A stretch of 64,000 nucleotides of DNA from Pinus tabuliformis (lineage: Eukaryota > Streptophyta > Pinopsida > Pinales > Pinaceae). How positions within the stretch are numbered: the stretch's first letter is position 1; every line of letters starts with the position of its first letter. Under the pieces are notes generated by a model that had not been told where the DNA came from, did not search any database, and saw only the letters and a program-made list of their open reading frames with translations. A program made the translations under genes and the position numbers. The DNA is taken from assembly GCA_031772625.1 (NCBI GenBank), contig CM062808.1, forward strand, positions 146,125,299-146,189,298, read 5' to 3'. Of the stretch, positions 1 through 11,756 are shown piece after piece.

Positions 1-1146
1 AATTACAATTGTTACCACTATACCTCTAGTTGAACCCTTGTGTGCCCCAACACACGACCCACATGAATAGGCAAGGAGATTTGAACCTCAAATCACATAA
101 TTCACAAAGACTTCATATCACGATGATTTCCAATCGAGATGCCAATGTCCATGACAAGTTTTCTTATCCATTCATGATTTGTCAACACTTAATATTATAA
201 TATATATGCTCCATCTAATACAAAAAACCTTTGCATGACGTAGATATAGGATTTTGATAATGATCTAAAATGATGCAATGTATGATGCATGGAGGAAGAT
301 GAGTATTGACAACCTATATGAGAAGAATGTGTGGTAGACTATGTAACTCCAAAAATTTCCAAAGTTTTAAGGAGAAAAGTTAAAAAATTATGATTTTAAG
401 GATCTTCATTTAAGGGGTTTGGTTCGGTGAACTTCCAAACAAGTTCGAAAGACGATATTTTAAAGTTCATATATAACGAGCTACTGGAAAGACTCCCATG
501 TCCTACCTTTCTAGACATGGTAAAGGCCTATGAGGAAGTTGACTAGGAACAATGGAAAGAGATGGATTTCAAAGAATTTATTATTTAATAAAATCTTTAG
601 ATAAGATGGTTATTTATGAAGTCTCAATCAATCATCTTAAAAGATTAATGTGGTAGATTCATTCCTTAGACTTATGCAATCAATATTTTGGTACTTTCTT
701 CCTAACTAAAAGATTCAATGTTGGTATATATAATGCAAGTTGCATTCATGTCATGGGTCATGTAACCATCAAGATGTGCAATTTAGCTTCACCGATGGAA
801 TTGTTGATCCCTTTAATATATGGGGTTATTTCCTCCTTGAGAAACATTTCAATTAAAACGGATGCTACAAAGTGTTTTACAGAGACATTAAAAATAGAAA
901 TGGATAAAGTTGACCTTGAGTTTGTTGTATTGCAAAATGAAATTATACAAATTCATCACAATCAAGGTATATTCTTGAACTATAATGTTCAGATTAAGGA
1001 ATTATAAATGGAGAAATGTGGATCAATCTCTCATTGGATATGTTAATAACCTTTGCAATGATGAATAAGTTCTTTCATTATTGGAAAATAAAAGTCCCCA
1101 TGATAATTTCTCCCTACATAAAAATGTAGAGTTTTCTACAAATCTA
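1..1146. other. Unassigned AT-rich flank
   Basis: I recognise no gene here. A plus-strand stretch at 478-543 translates as a short open fragment containing LLERLPCPTF and YEEVD before a TAG. A frame at 753-1007 is open for 84 codons but matches no family I know. The last 30 bases before 1147 resemble the sequence just before the second primer-site match (2805-2825), so the right edge probably belongs to the internal leader of a copia-type element lying to the left on the minus strand. Confidence 0.4.
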
Positions 1147-1158
1147 GCTCTGATACCA
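1147..1158 (-). other. Initiator-Met primer binding site, outer copy
   Basis: The minus strand reads TGGTATCAGAGC directly after the terminal CA of LTR 1159-2026. This is a perfect 12-base match to the 3' end of initiator tRNA-Met. It lies on the side of the LTR where an ordinary 3' LTR would meet host DNA, which is unexpected. Confidence 0.7.
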
Positions 1159-2026
1159 TGTAGAAATTATGGTGTAGATTTTAAAATTTCATGAAATTTA
1201 CTAAAGCACAAGACTCAAACCAACTCTACTGCTCTATGGAATTCAATTCACAATTCAGAATAAATAATTTCACATGCAATAAGAAATAACACATACACAT
1301 AGATTTATCTAGGGGAAAGCAACTACTCAAAACCCCTTCAGCCTTGTGTTCATTAATAAAGTGAGTAAGAGAAGCTATTACAACTTTCATCTCAATGTGA
1401 AAGCTCAACCTGAAAAATAAATTCTATTTTCTCTTACTGAATGATTGATCTTGCTAGTACTTAACCAATTTAACACACCACACTAGCACACCACACCCAA
1501 TTTCCTTGTATTGTTCTGTGAGGAATTGGGCCCCTATTAATTAGGGAATTCCTTTAACTGATTACACAATTCCCTAGGATGGTCCACCTGACCTCATGCA
1601 ACACTTGTACACTCAACTAGTTTACAACTATCGATTAACTGCCTTGGAAAATCCACCACAACTGGGAAACTCATATTCTTTGAATTCATGAGATAATTAT
1701 TAGCTAAATGATCAGTTAACTAGATGATATCTAATTTATATTGATCTCCTACTACTTAACTAACCACCAACTAGTTCAATTAACAGTTATAACTAGTTTA
1801 ACTGATTACAACTGAAATTAACTCAACCTAGGTTCCTAAAATTTAGGAATCACTACATACAACTAAATTTCATGCCCCTAAATCGAATTAACTAAGATAA
1901 CTGAGTGAAAACAACCATGTCATCTTAGTTAACTCATCCAAGTTTTATGTTGATGTGAAATTTGATATTTTCCTAATCTAATTAAGGCAAAATCAAATTG
2001 AGAATTTCTTGTTGCATTTTTCAACA
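1159..2026 (-). repeat. LTR 1 of the copia-type relic
   Basis: 868 bp, TG at one end and CA at the other, aligning along its length to 2838-3694 with many substitutions. Its inner end meets a purine-rich minus-strand tract (AAGAGGGAG at 2027-2036), so it is the 3' LTR of the 1147-3694 unit. Its outer end meets a tRNA-Met primer-site match. Confidence 0.7.
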
Positions 2027-2036
2027 CTCCCTCTTA
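2027..2036 (-). other. Polypurine tract
   Basis: The minus strand reads CTAAGAGGGAG immediately before the TG of LTR 1. This is the expected position and composition of the plus-strand primer of an LTR element. Confidence 0.6.
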
Positions 2037-2825
2037 GTAAGAAAGGGATTATAAAACACCCCTATTATGAACCTGTGGAATTTACTGCATGCAAAAAATC
2101 TCATTTTTGTTGCTTCTACCGCAATATCTGCAACTGAGAAGCATCCAAAACAACATTGAATCAATTGTGTCTGCAAGTGTCTATTGGGAAAATAGTTTTG
2201 TTGCATTTGATTGCACCAAATGACATTGATTCTTTTGTTACTAAATATTGTGAGGCCCTGTAGCAACGTAATGATCCATGAGGATAATACCTAAATGGAC
2301 CCTGCCCAAATCGTCTGCAACTATAGGACTAAGGACCTACATCGCTCCACCTCACTCCTGGAGGTATAGCTACATGCAAAGTGAACTTTGATCTACTCAT
2401 ATTGCTGTTATTGCTGCTTAGTTGTTGCCTCCACACTATTGTTGGAACTACTACAATAATGAGTCTGATCTCCTTAGATCCTAAAGTACAAGCTTCCATA
2501 GGGTTTCTCCCTCTGGAACTAGACTTCCGGTGAGTCTCAATCTCCCTATGGGAAATATCTCTTCTCCTTAATTTTCCAATATCAATTATAACAACTCCTT
2601 TTTGAGTCACTAAACGTTGTCTCACTGATTTTCCCATTAGCATCCTTCTAGCTCCATTAAGAAGTGTCCACATAACATCTTCTAAATCTGCCATGAACTA
2701 GGGCTCCATAAATCTACATCTTAACAACTCATCAGTTCTTCAATGATCATTGTACATGAACACTTCAAGAATTGGTTCTAACGTGAATCTTGATTTGATA
2801 CCATCTAGAAATTTCTACAAATCGA
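2037..2825 (-). other. Short internal region of the copia relic, with an unrecognised 121-codon frame
   Basis: This stretch holds no gag, protease, integrase or RT. The longest frame on the element's strand is 2329-2694 (121 codons, ATG start, basic, rich in R and S). It matches no family I recognise and may be open by chance. A shorter frame runs into the polypurine tract. The region is too short for a coding copia element, so it is either a deletion derivative or a terminal-repeat-in-miniature type element. Confidence 0.4.
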
Positions 2826-2837
2826 TCTTTGATACCA
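2826..2837 (-). other. Degenerate initiator-Met primer binding site, inner copy
   Basis: The minus strand reads TGGTATCAAAG directly after the CA end of LTR 2838-3694. It is the tRNA-Met primer site with one or two changes. A further partial copy of the same motif lies about 30 bases farther in. Confidence 0.6.
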
Positions 2838-3694
2838 TGTAGAAATTATGTTGTATATTTGCAACTGCTCATGAAATTCACTAAATCACAAGACTTAAAC
2901 CTTTTCTATTGCTCTACGGAATTCAATTCACAATTTAGAACAATAATTTTAGGCATGCAATAAGAAATAACACATACACGTAGATTTATCTATGGGAAAG
3001 AAACTGCTCAAAACCCCTTCAACATTGTGTTCATTAATCAAGTGTGTAAGAGAAGCTATTACAATTGTCAGCTCAATCCTAGAGCTCAACCTACAAAAGA
3101 AATCATATTCTCTCCTACTGAATGACTAATCTGGCTAGTACTTAACCAATTAAGCACACCACACCCCTATTTTATTTTGTTTTTCCTTGGGGAATTGGGC
3201 CCCTATTAATTAGGAAATTCCTCTAATTGAATATGCAATTCCAAAGGATGGTCCACCCGACTTCATGCAACACCTATATACTCAACTAGTTTACAACTGC
3301 TGGTTAACTACCTCAGAAACTCCACCACAACTAGGAGACTCATATTATTTGCATGCATGAGCTAATTATTAGATAATTTATTGGTTAACTAGATGATATT
3401 TGAGTTAGACTAATGTCCTACAACTTAATTGGCCACCAACTAGTTCAATTAATAGTTATAACTAGTTTAACTGATTACAACTAAAATTAACTCAACCCAG
3501 GCTCCTAAAATTTAGGAATCACTACATACTACTAAAATTCATGCCCCTAACTCGAATTAACTAAGCTAACTGAGTGAAAACAACCATGTCACCTCATTTA
3601 ACTCATCCAAGTTGTCTGTTGATGTGGAATTTCGAATTTTCCCAATTTAATTAAGGCAAATTCAAATTGAGAAATTTTTGCTGCATTTAAAAAA
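2838..3694 (-). repeat. LTR 2 of the copia-type relic
   Basis: The 5' LTR on the minus strand, about 857 bp, homologous to 1159-2026. Its outer end is degraded into an A-run at about 3689-3698, so the terminal TG and any target duplication cannot be read. Confidence 0.65.
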
Positions 3695-3791
3695 AAAAGA
3701 GGATGTGAAGGAGGTTTAAAGTGTATACCATCGAAACCCACAATAAAAGGGAATAATTAATGAGTCTATCTTTAAAAAAAATTCACTTTTT

Positions 3792-4184
3792 CATTTATTA
3801 GATCACTATGTTAAATTACGCTTTGCACCATCCATATATTACAATATGGATAAATGAATACAAGGTGGAGGAATATTAATTTATACATTGAAATTTATCC
3901 ACATAGTCCAATGTAACTTTTCCATGTATTAGATCGCTATGTTAAATGAGACTTTACACCTCATATATATTACAATATGGATAGATTAATACATGGTGGA
4001 GGAATATTGGTTTATACATTTGAATTTATCCACCAAGTCCAATGTCACATTTCCATGTATTGGATCAATATGTTATATGAGGCACTACACTCAGAGATAT
4101 TAGAATATGGATAAATGAATACAAGGGGAAGGAATATTGATTTATAACTTCAAATTTATCCACAAACTCTAATGTCACAATTCA
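3792..4184. repeat. Three tandem copies of a 131-bp unit
   Basis: Units begin at 3792, 3923 and 4054 with CATKTATTRGATC and end with a sequence like AATTTATCCACAAAGTCCAATGTCA. Spacing is 131 bp in both intervals. Each unit carries ATTACAATATGGATAAATGAATAC and GGAGGAATATT motifs with substitutions and no large gaps. No coding frame follows the period. It looks like a small AT-rich satellite fragment or an internally repeated piece of an unknown element. Confidence 0.75.
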
Positions 4185-5087
4185 TTAAGGTGATTTGAAA
4201 TGTTCATAAGGTGATGTGAAATTCGTAAAATGGTTTCAGTCTTGTCAAACATGCCCAATTTTTGACACGTGTGCAACCGAGATTACGTCAGAGCCAACGC
4301 AAAAGATAAATTTCATTTATATTTAAACATATGAATTTGTTTTTTTGAAACCATGGTGAATCGGTAACCCTTTAGACCAATCTAGGGGTTGTCTAGGATC
4401 AACCCTCATAATTGCCAATTATAGCGGCTACAACACCCTCCAAAATTTTGACCAGCATCCAACTTCAGAGCTTCCTTTGAGAGTTTTACTTGATGTTTGG
4501 ACACACTTGGGTTCACCCCATGAGCTCGTATGAGCCTTTTCACCCACCTTTCTTAACCGTTCAATGGGCAACATTTGCATGTTTGTAACAATGTCTCTCT
4601 TGTGACCATGTTCTGGTCATACACAAGGCCTTCGCTTCATGTGTACATGTTGTGCTCGCTATGTAAACATCGATCGCGCTCACACACAGAGTCGTATACA
4701 CTATCGTGCAAGCGTCATCACGATCGTCCAATGATCAATCACAAGAATCGCGCTTGTTGACTCGCACCATTGGTCAGTCATGTTGAGCATGTGTGTCTAG
4801 GTGGTTTCAGTCGTCTCGTCGTCAAGTCATGTATATTTGTGTCTGCAAGTTTGCGTATGCACCTTTTCACTCGCTCACACACTTAGTCATTTTATTGAAG
4901 TTATAATGACCAGATTACCCTCTAATAGCCAGAACTTCACCCCACCATCGACTCGATCGACTATCACCCAGAACAATGCAGAAGAACCCAGCAAGTCATT
5001 TCAAACTGCGCTACTGACAAGCTGGTCAATCAACTCCCTTGTTGGTCAACCAGAAATTTTGACCCGACAATCACCCCAAGGCTGACT

Positions 5088-5670
5088 CCCCTCAAAAATT
5101 GTGCAGAGGCTGCAGACCATGCTTGTTCCATTAATTGAGAAAATTGCACAAACAGGCCGAACAACACCTAGTGCCCATCCCTGTCTCCCTCAGAAAATTG
5201 CACAATTTTTCCAACCAGCCTACCAGTCAGCCAGTCAGCTACTTACCCAAAAAACTGCACAGATTTCATGAGCAAACCCTCTCTTTCCCAGCAATCTGCT
5301 CAGTTCAGAAACTTCACAGAGGTGATCAGCAGGCTAGCCTCCCAACATCAGCGTAGCTTTTCCTGAAAGCAACTCCCGACATCCCGTTGCTAGTTCCCTC
5401 TAGGAATTGCACAGTTTTTGTTGCCAAGCTCCAGCAGCCTATTACCAATTCCCTCCAGGAATTTTGTGGTTTTTGTTGCAAGGCTCCCACTGCTCGCTCC
5501 TTCCAGAAATTGCACAGATTTTGTCTATCCAGTCTTCCTACATCCCAAACTGCTCCTCCCAAAAATTACATAGATTTTTCCTCCAGTCAAGTCAAACCCC
5601 GCAAACAATCACTGTCAATCCGGATTGCCTGTCACCATCTCCTAGTGAATTCTGCACAGTTTTCACCAAT
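5088..5670 (+). repeat. Degenerate repeat field inside the LTR (about ten copies of a GAAATTGCACAGATTTT-like motif)
   Basis: Copies occur near 5093, 5139, 5191, 5250, 5308, 5402, 5456, 5504, 5561 and 5647, mostly 46-59 bases apart, with two gaps of about twice or 1.5 times that spacing. The core is RAAATTGCACAGATTTT, followed by a C-rich stretch. The 3' LTR carries the same series at 40426-40965. It is probably a decayed tandem repeat in U3. I cannot assign a function. Confidence 0.7.
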
Positions 5671-6432
5671 AGTGCCCAGAGCCTCCATCCCAGCTCGAAG
5701 ATTGCCTTGTGCAATTTCATAACCTTATCTTCTCTCCAAGTCGCCTACATCCAAAATGATCATGCACCATGGTATACTTGGAAGTTTATGGATTTGATGT
5801 CGTCTCTTCATGAGTGATTGTAGATATAGGCACACAAACAATGGTGAGACGAAGGATGGGATGAAAAAGGGGAGTACATGCAAGAGGACCTGTTTGCGAA
5901 CGGACAAAAAAATGATGCATGAAAAGAGATGTGCTCGTGAACGGATGGTCATGCAAAGATGTGTTCACGGATGGATGGACGAACATGAAAAGATGTGTTC
6001 AAGGATGGACAGAGAGACGAACATGCACTTTTCATGAACGGATGAACCTATCAAGAATGCCAACATATAAGCAAGGATCAACATGTGAATGCAACATCAA
6101 GATAACCCTACAACCATCAAAGACTCCGCGCACCTTGCCATGCGGAGATGAAGCTATGACACATCATGAGGACATCCATCACCCAACAACACTACAGCTC
6201 GACATGCACCCCAGCAGCACCACGAATGTACCAACATTTTCATGTCGATTCTTCTCATGAGTCATGTCGTCCACATATCTACTGTTGGCCATATTGTCAA
6301 TCAATGTAATGTAACGTGGAAGTCCAAGAGACCCACTTGTCATATGAAGAGTCATGTAAAGTTTAAAGGTCATGGAATTCAAAGAGTCATGAGCGAATTT
6401 GAGTAACCACAAGGGTCAGTTTCACCCTTGGC

Positions 6433-6440
6433 TATAAATA
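6433..6440 (+). promoter_or_regulatory. LTR TATA box
   Basis: TATAAATA in the context GGCTATAAATACCCCCTC, about 830 bases before the LTR end. The 3' LTR keeps the motif at 41741-41748. The position fits the U3/R promoter of an LTR. Confidence 0.6.
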
Positions 6441-7266
6441 CCCCCTCATTTGTACATGCAAAGGAATTTTCACCTTGGCTCATCCCACATAGCCTTCAGA
6501 GTCTGTAATCTTTTCTTTGAGGAGTAAATGGTAGCTCCAACGCCCCATCCACAGGGTTAGTGATGTATGGTGTATCGATGTGTCTTGGAACTTTCTTTTA
6601 ATTCAGAAGCCTGCTAACAATCCAACACGTTTTCACGTGTTGTAACTATTTGTAAGATTCATCTGGAACACTTTAATGCATGTTTCCTTAACCTGTGTTT
6701 AACACTTGGATTCATTCAACTATTCTGATACATATATATTAATCAAAATGTGTTGTACATGTTGTTAACGTTGTCTTACCTTAGGTTGGTCACCTCCCGG
6801 ACATGAGACAAAACCTTTCACGTAAACTTGCTATAACGACCGTCGCACTCGCGTGGATCTCCCACTGAGTGTTGTACGTGCTATCTTCCCTTATGTGTTG
6901 TGACTGTTGCATCTATGTGGATTTGTCCTCCGAAAGTTGTGCATGTCCTATTGTGTTGTGTGTTTCTAACGGAGTTGGGTTTCCTCCCATCCGACTTGGG
7001 ACTCGCTCCCACCCTTCCTCTCTCTGGTGAAAGAACCTTGACACAAGTAACACTATTAATCACCAAGCATGTGAACCTAACTACTCAAAGACAAAGCATA
7101 CCACTATCCTGTGCTGACAAGCAAGAGCTAAAGAAAACATTTAAGATAATGGCAACTGGGCCATCATACTGGATGGGACTCCCACACCAAACAGTGTGAG
7201 GTCTAGTTGGGACTTCATACTGGGGTGATCCCCTAAATGTTGGCGGGTCCAGCACCATCAAAATTT

Positions 7267-7284
7267 TTGGTGCTAGAACGAGGG
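7267..7284 (+). other. Primer-binding-site-like sequence of the host element
   Basis: TTGGTGCTAGAACGAGGG lies six bases after the LTR end. The TGG start and position fit a minus-strand primer site. I cannot name the tRNA with certainty. Confidence 0.5.
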
Positions 7285-7291
7285 TCACCAG

Positions 7292-8850
7292 TTGTTTATG
7301 GTTGAACATCCTCTCACACTCACTCATCAACCATCTGATCAAGGAAGTAACTCACACTCTCCCTCACCTATGCGTGACTCTGCAGTTGGTTACTTCTCAC
7401 CTCTTAGGACTGAACATGAAAGTCCATATCATCACCTTCGCTCCATCTATCCCATCACCCACCAGCTCGCGAAAGCAGTTGGACTGATCCCAAGAATACA
7501 ACATCTTCCATACACATTAAGGAAGCCAAAAACCACTCCAAGAGGGGTTGTTGTATCATCAGTGGAAGAAGCATTTCTTGCCACACTTGAATTTCTGGTA
7601 GATCTGTTGAAGATGGAGACGAGCCTCAGATCTTCCGACAGGAAGAAAGAGACACCCTCATAATCTTGGGCTCAGACTCTAGTATAGGAGGCAGAGGGGA
7701 AGACAGTGGAGGAGGCAGAGGCGAAGATGAACCAACGGACTCAGAGCTAGAACTGTCAAATTCTAAAGAAGAGGAGGAGGACAAAGAAGAAGAAGAGATG
7801 GCTAACAAAAATCTGGAATGGATGACTCAGGGACCATTGGCTCTCCTGGGTGCTTTGCACAAGATGCCAAAGTGGGCGAAGAGAATGAACATCAAGTTCA
7901 ACCCTGACAATACAGTGAAGGCAGAAGACCATTTGGACAACTTCTACCTACAGCTACATACCCTTGAGGTACGATACGACAACGTAGCATGTATATTGTT
8001 TCCATGTACCTTGGACGGTCACGCAGCTGCATGGTATCACCGCCTTCTGGATAACTCCATACAGAATTGGGGTACATTCAAACACATGTTTCTTGAAAAA
8101 TTTGTTGATGACAAGACCCCATCCATGTTACTCAAAGAATTGGGAAGCTTGGAGATGGAGGGGAAATAAAAGGTAAAAGACTTCAATCAAAGGTTTACGC
8201 ACACATTGAACAAGTTTTCAGTAGACACAAAACCTCATGACTCCATCACTGTTGATTACTACACATCCGCTTTGTCAACCAGCATTGCGTAGTTCGTCAA
8301 GCGAGCTACAAAACCAACATTACTAGAAAACTGTGAAGAGGCTATTGTTTTTGAGAAAGACCTTCACGCAATTGGAGTCATCAAGGATGATGAACTAGAA
8401 AAGGATCCAAAGATGCGAGTAGGAAGTCCCAGGTGATGGCGAGAAAAGGTAGAGATAAGGAAACAAATGATATTGAAACTCTCACTCGCCTTGTCAAGAA
8501 CTTGACAAAAAACGTGTTTGCGATTAAACAACAGAAAATGGACACACCTGCAAGAAACCATCCACCCAGACAGAGACAAGGAATCATGTCATTAGGCAAC
8601 CATTTTTCCCTACAAAAACAGTGCAAATCTCTGTGTTCCAGCTCGATCTGTGCACAAATCCTGAATTCTGTTCATTTCATGAAGATGGTCACCCAGAGAA
8701 TTCTTGTTCAAATTGGAAGCAAGTCGCAGGCTCTATATGCAGTCACACATTTGACGCGGAAAATAGTATTTAGGAACATCCGAGAGATAGAGATAATGAC
8801 GAAGATGTTGCACCTGATGAGGCATCAAGTTCTAGACATGTGGTAAACAT
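7292..8850 (+). pseudogene. gag of the host element (broken)
   Basis: Structural (capsid) protein of a Tat-lineage element. An N-terminal frame (7292-7663) shifts to a second frame at about 7660. That frame holds an acidic stretch (7720-7800) and then the capsid core, with motifs such as KWAKRMNIKFNP, AWYHRLLD and FKHMFLEKF. A TAA at 8167 and a TAG near 8290 break it. Coding reappears in another frame at 8433 and carries a zinc-knuckle-like CSFHEDGHPENSC (C-x2-H-x3-H-x4-C), the form common in Tat gag proteins, near 8668-8706. At least two shifts and several stops show the gene is dead. Confidence 0.7.
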
Positions 8851-9338
8851 GTATCAGTGCTCGCAAGTAGCGCTGAAGACGAACACTGAGAAACAACCCC
8901 AAAAGAAAAATGACCATTACAATCTCAGGAGTAAAGGGGCTCCCCTTGCAGAAGCACAAGAAAAGATGAGACTGCTGATGAGGAAGGTTGATCCAGCAGC
9001 CGTCCCAAAGAAAAAAATACAAAAAAAATCCTTGGAAGACAATGACAGACAAGAGTACATCCATGAGCAGTAAACTACAAAATACTCCACTGGAAAACAC
9101 GAAAATCAGTATTACCTTGGACACCTCGGTGAGTCTCCCCCATCTCGATTACAACATTGTGGATGAAATGAAGAAAACTCACGTGAAAATCAATTTGTTC
9201 GAGTTAGCTAAGATCCAGAGTTAGTGGGACATCCTTCTGTGCACACTCGGACAGACAACAATGGACAACACAACCTCCACCAACAATGGAGCAAGCACAC
9301 CTCTCGAATCAATTTCAACTATGCTAAACACACTCTAG

Positions 9339-9900
9339 ATGGGAGAAGAAAACTCAGGTTGCCCTCCATTCCTGCTCTCATTTGAAATTTTCAATGGTAA
9401 TGTTCACAACTGCTTGGTTGATTCTCGCGCAGAAAGCAACATCATGCCACTCTCTATTTCCAAAAAGATCAATGCACAATCGAGCAAGACATCCGTGAAA
9501 ATCATCCAACATGATCGAACATTTGTACTAGCCATTGGTGAACTTCAACATGTGATCATCTAACTATCTCCTGACAATTGAGTTCACCAGTGCATCAACA
9601 TTGTTGTTGTGGACATACCGGAAGAATATGGCTTACTACTTAGCAGGGACTCGTCCAGCAAGCTGAATGTATATTTTTCTACAGACTATTCGAACATGTG
9701 GCTTCCATACAAGCGTAAAAACAATCAAATCTGTGTGTTATCCGAGAGGTATATGATGTACAATGTCACTCCCATTAATGGCGAAAATGACCCGTTGGCC
9801 TTCGTAAAATTCATGTTTGGCAACTGCCTCCTGGAAACAACACTGGGGTGTTTTCTTGCATGGCCAGCTCCAACCCCACCATGCACACATTTAGGTCTCC
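9339..9900 (+). pseudogene. Aspartic protease region of the host element (broken)
   Basis: The frame at 9339-9563 contains the protease core LVDSRAESNIMPLSI. The family active site is D-S/T-G-A. Here the glycine is arginine, which should abolish activity. A TAA at 9561 interrupts it, and the same frame reopens at 9609 with EEYGLLLSRDSSSKL and STDYSNMWLPYK, the usual C-terminal flank of a Tat protease. From 8433 to about 11480 the coding is in one phase, so most breaks here are point nonsense mutations rather than indels. Confidence 0.7.
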
Positions 9901-10025
9901 TTCCTTCCAAAACTGAGGTGAATGAAGCATGTAGAGTACATTGTACCAATAGTATCAGTAGCAATAGAAAAAATAGTAGTAGTAGTGAAAACACGTTGAA
10001 CAATCCGTGTATAGATGAGTAGTGG

Positions 10026-10600
10026 ACCATGTATTTCGATGGATCAAAGACACAGGATGGCTCAGGATCCAGGTGTATCTTGATCAACACAAACTACAAG
10101 AAAAATCTAATTTCAAGTCACTTGGAGTTCGAGTGCATGAACAATGTTTTTGAATACGAAGCACTCAAGTTGGGCTTGCAGAAATCCATCAGCCTCAATG
10201 TGGTCATGCTCAAAGTGGTAGGTGATTCAGAGATAGTGCTACAACAAGTACATAACACCATTCATTTTTTATCACTGCATCTCAAAAGTTACTAGAAAGA
10301 GGTATGGCGACTGATCTCTAAATAACAAGCATTTAACATCACTGTTGTACCATGTATGGGTAATGAAGATGCTAATGCTATGGGAAACACAACCTCTAGG
10401 ATGTCACCAATTAGGGATAGATTTACTATTGAAATTTCGTATACACCATCTATCCTGGATAACCTAACTAACTTACACGTTTTTTATGATGATCAACAGA
10501 TACTGCATTTCATGGCCAACGCTGACACCTTCAAGGATGCATCAATAGATGAAGACGATCACGAGCGACCTCTACAAGTAGAATCTAGTAGCAAGAAAAG
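10026..10600 (+). pseudogene. Archaeal-type RNase H placed upstream of RT in the host element
   Basis: The second RNase H of a Tat-lineage element, expected to remove the RNA strand during reverse transcription. The acidic residues can be followed: YFDGSKTQDGSGS (first D), FEYEALKLGLQ (E), VVGDSEIVLQQV (D), and a degraded final motif NEDANAMGN. TAG codons just before 10023 and at 10293 break the frame. The next frame (10356-10775) carries the tail (SPIRDRFTIEISY) and the linker to RT. The position, after protease and before RT, is notable because element A has the domain after integrase. The call rests on motif order and spacing. Confidence 0.7.
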
Positions 10601-10769
10601 CCACCTCATCCTGAAGGGAGTCGCATCATTGGAAAAGCTTTATGACCTACAAGAATTCTTTCAGGGGCCGAGGAACAACAAAACCCACAGTTCCACCATG
10701 ATGCATAAGCTGATTAACTTGGGAACAAAACAAGATCTGAGGTTCATCAATCTCGGTACATGTTGGACG

Positions 10770-11739
10770 CATTAAGAGCGGCAATCCTTTGTCTGCTTGT
10801 TCAAACAATATCGGGATGTGTTCGCATGGATGTACGAAGATTTGAAAACTTATGACACACAAATAATCCAACACATCATTCTGATCAAAGAATGGGTCAA
10901 GCCATATCAATAGAAGCTAAGGAAAGTACTTCTGCCACTTGAACCCCTCATACATAAAGAGCTCACCAAGCTATTGGATGCACAGATCATATAAAAAGTT
11001 TTTCATTATACTTCAGTTTCAAACCTTGTTCCTGTATGCAAGAAGTCCGAGGAAATCGGCCTGTGTGTTGATTTCCGAAATGTAAATTGCGCCTCAGACA
11101 AAGACAACTACCCCGGGCCGTCTATGGACCACATTCTGCAAACAGTATCTGGTGGACAGATGTTTTCCTTACTAGATGGTTTTTCACGATACAATCAGGT
11201 TCTAGTGGCAGAACCTCACAGAAAAAAGACTACCTTTTGTACCAAGTGGGGTACCTTCGCATACAGGCAAATGTCGTTTGGGCTTTTGAATGCAGGCGCA
11301 ACCTTTCATCGTGCCATGAACATCACTTTTTGCAGACTCATCGGACATAGCGTAGTGGTATACCTCGATGATGTGACTGTGTTCTCAAGGAAATGTGAGG
11401 ACCACATACAGCATCTGAAGAAAATTTTTGAGCGATGCTGGAAATACGGGATTTCCATGAATCCAAAAGAGTGTATTCACAGTGTCTGAGGGGAACCTTC
11501 TTGGACACATTGTTTCCAAAAGTGGGATCAAGGTTGATCCGGACTAGGTCCGAACTATTACACAGATCCCTCACCTAGCCAACAAGAATGCCCTGTTGTC
11601 CTTCTTGGGCAAGATAAACTTCCTCCAGAAGTTCATCTCGGATTATGCGTAGAAAATCAAACCCATGCAGGACATGATCAAGAAGGATGCAGTCTATAGT
11701 TGGGGCAAGAGGGAGAAGTACACATTCACTTGTATCAAG
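10770..11739 (+). pseudogene. Reverse transcriptase of the host element (first part of pol, broken)
   Basis: The region opens with the pre-RT segment (YRDVFAWMYEDLKTYD) and continues through LCVDFRNVN, FSLLDGFSRYNQV, the palm motif VVYLDDVTVF (YLDD at 11361-11372) and SFLGKINFLQKFIS. TAA/TAG codons occur near 10773, 10910 and 10992. A one-base shift at about 11483 moves the frame, and further TAGs follow. The frame stops at 11739, where element C was inserted. It resumes in phase at 29241 once the duplicated TCAAG is discounted. RT catalytic aspartates are retained but the gene is inactive. Confidence 0.85.
11735..11739. repeat. Left target duplication of element C
   Basis: TCAAG, repeated at 29236-29240 directly after element C. 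Removing one copy restores the RT/RNase H reading frame of the host element. Confidence 0.8.
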
Positions 11740-11756
11740 TGATCCAGGTGGCTCCA

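Larger units (their letters stand above)
1147..3694 (-). mobile_element. Copia-type LTR retroelement relic with two LTRs and a short internal region
   Basis: Two related LTRs (1159-2026 and 2838-3694) flank an internal region of about 0.8 kb. Read on the minus strand the order is 5' LTR (2838-3694), primer-site match, internal DNA, polypurine tract, 3' LTR (1159-2026). The primer site matches the 3' end of initiator tRNA-Met, the usual primer of plant Ty1/copia elements. There is no gag or pol, so this is a non-autonomous or internally deleted copy. A second primer-site match follows the 3' LTR at 1147-1158, as if that LTR also served as the 5' LTR of another body to the left. Confidence 0.65.
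4417..7260 (+). repeat. 5' LTR of the host element
   Basis: About 2.84 kb, aligning from end to end with 39746-42572. It ends ...CAGCACCATCA, followed seven bases later by a primer-site-like sequence. The left boundary is set only by where similarity to the 3' LTR stops. It contains the degenerate repeat field at 5088-5670 and a TATA box at 6433. Frames of 60-136 codons in it are not conserved in the other copy. Confidence 0.8.

Noticed and set aside
1147..1158. tRNA gene
   Set aside because: Only 12 bases match tRNA-Met, as expected for a primer site. The other primer sites are equally short.
2329..2694. A captured host gene in the copia relic
   Set aside because: No recognisable domain in the 121-codon frame and no intron or homologous exon elsewhere; kept only as an unrecognised frame.
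5387..5817. Overlapping plus-strand frames of 111 and 136 codons in the host LTR
   Set aside because: Low-complexity translation of the repeat field, broken in the other LTR, no family motif.
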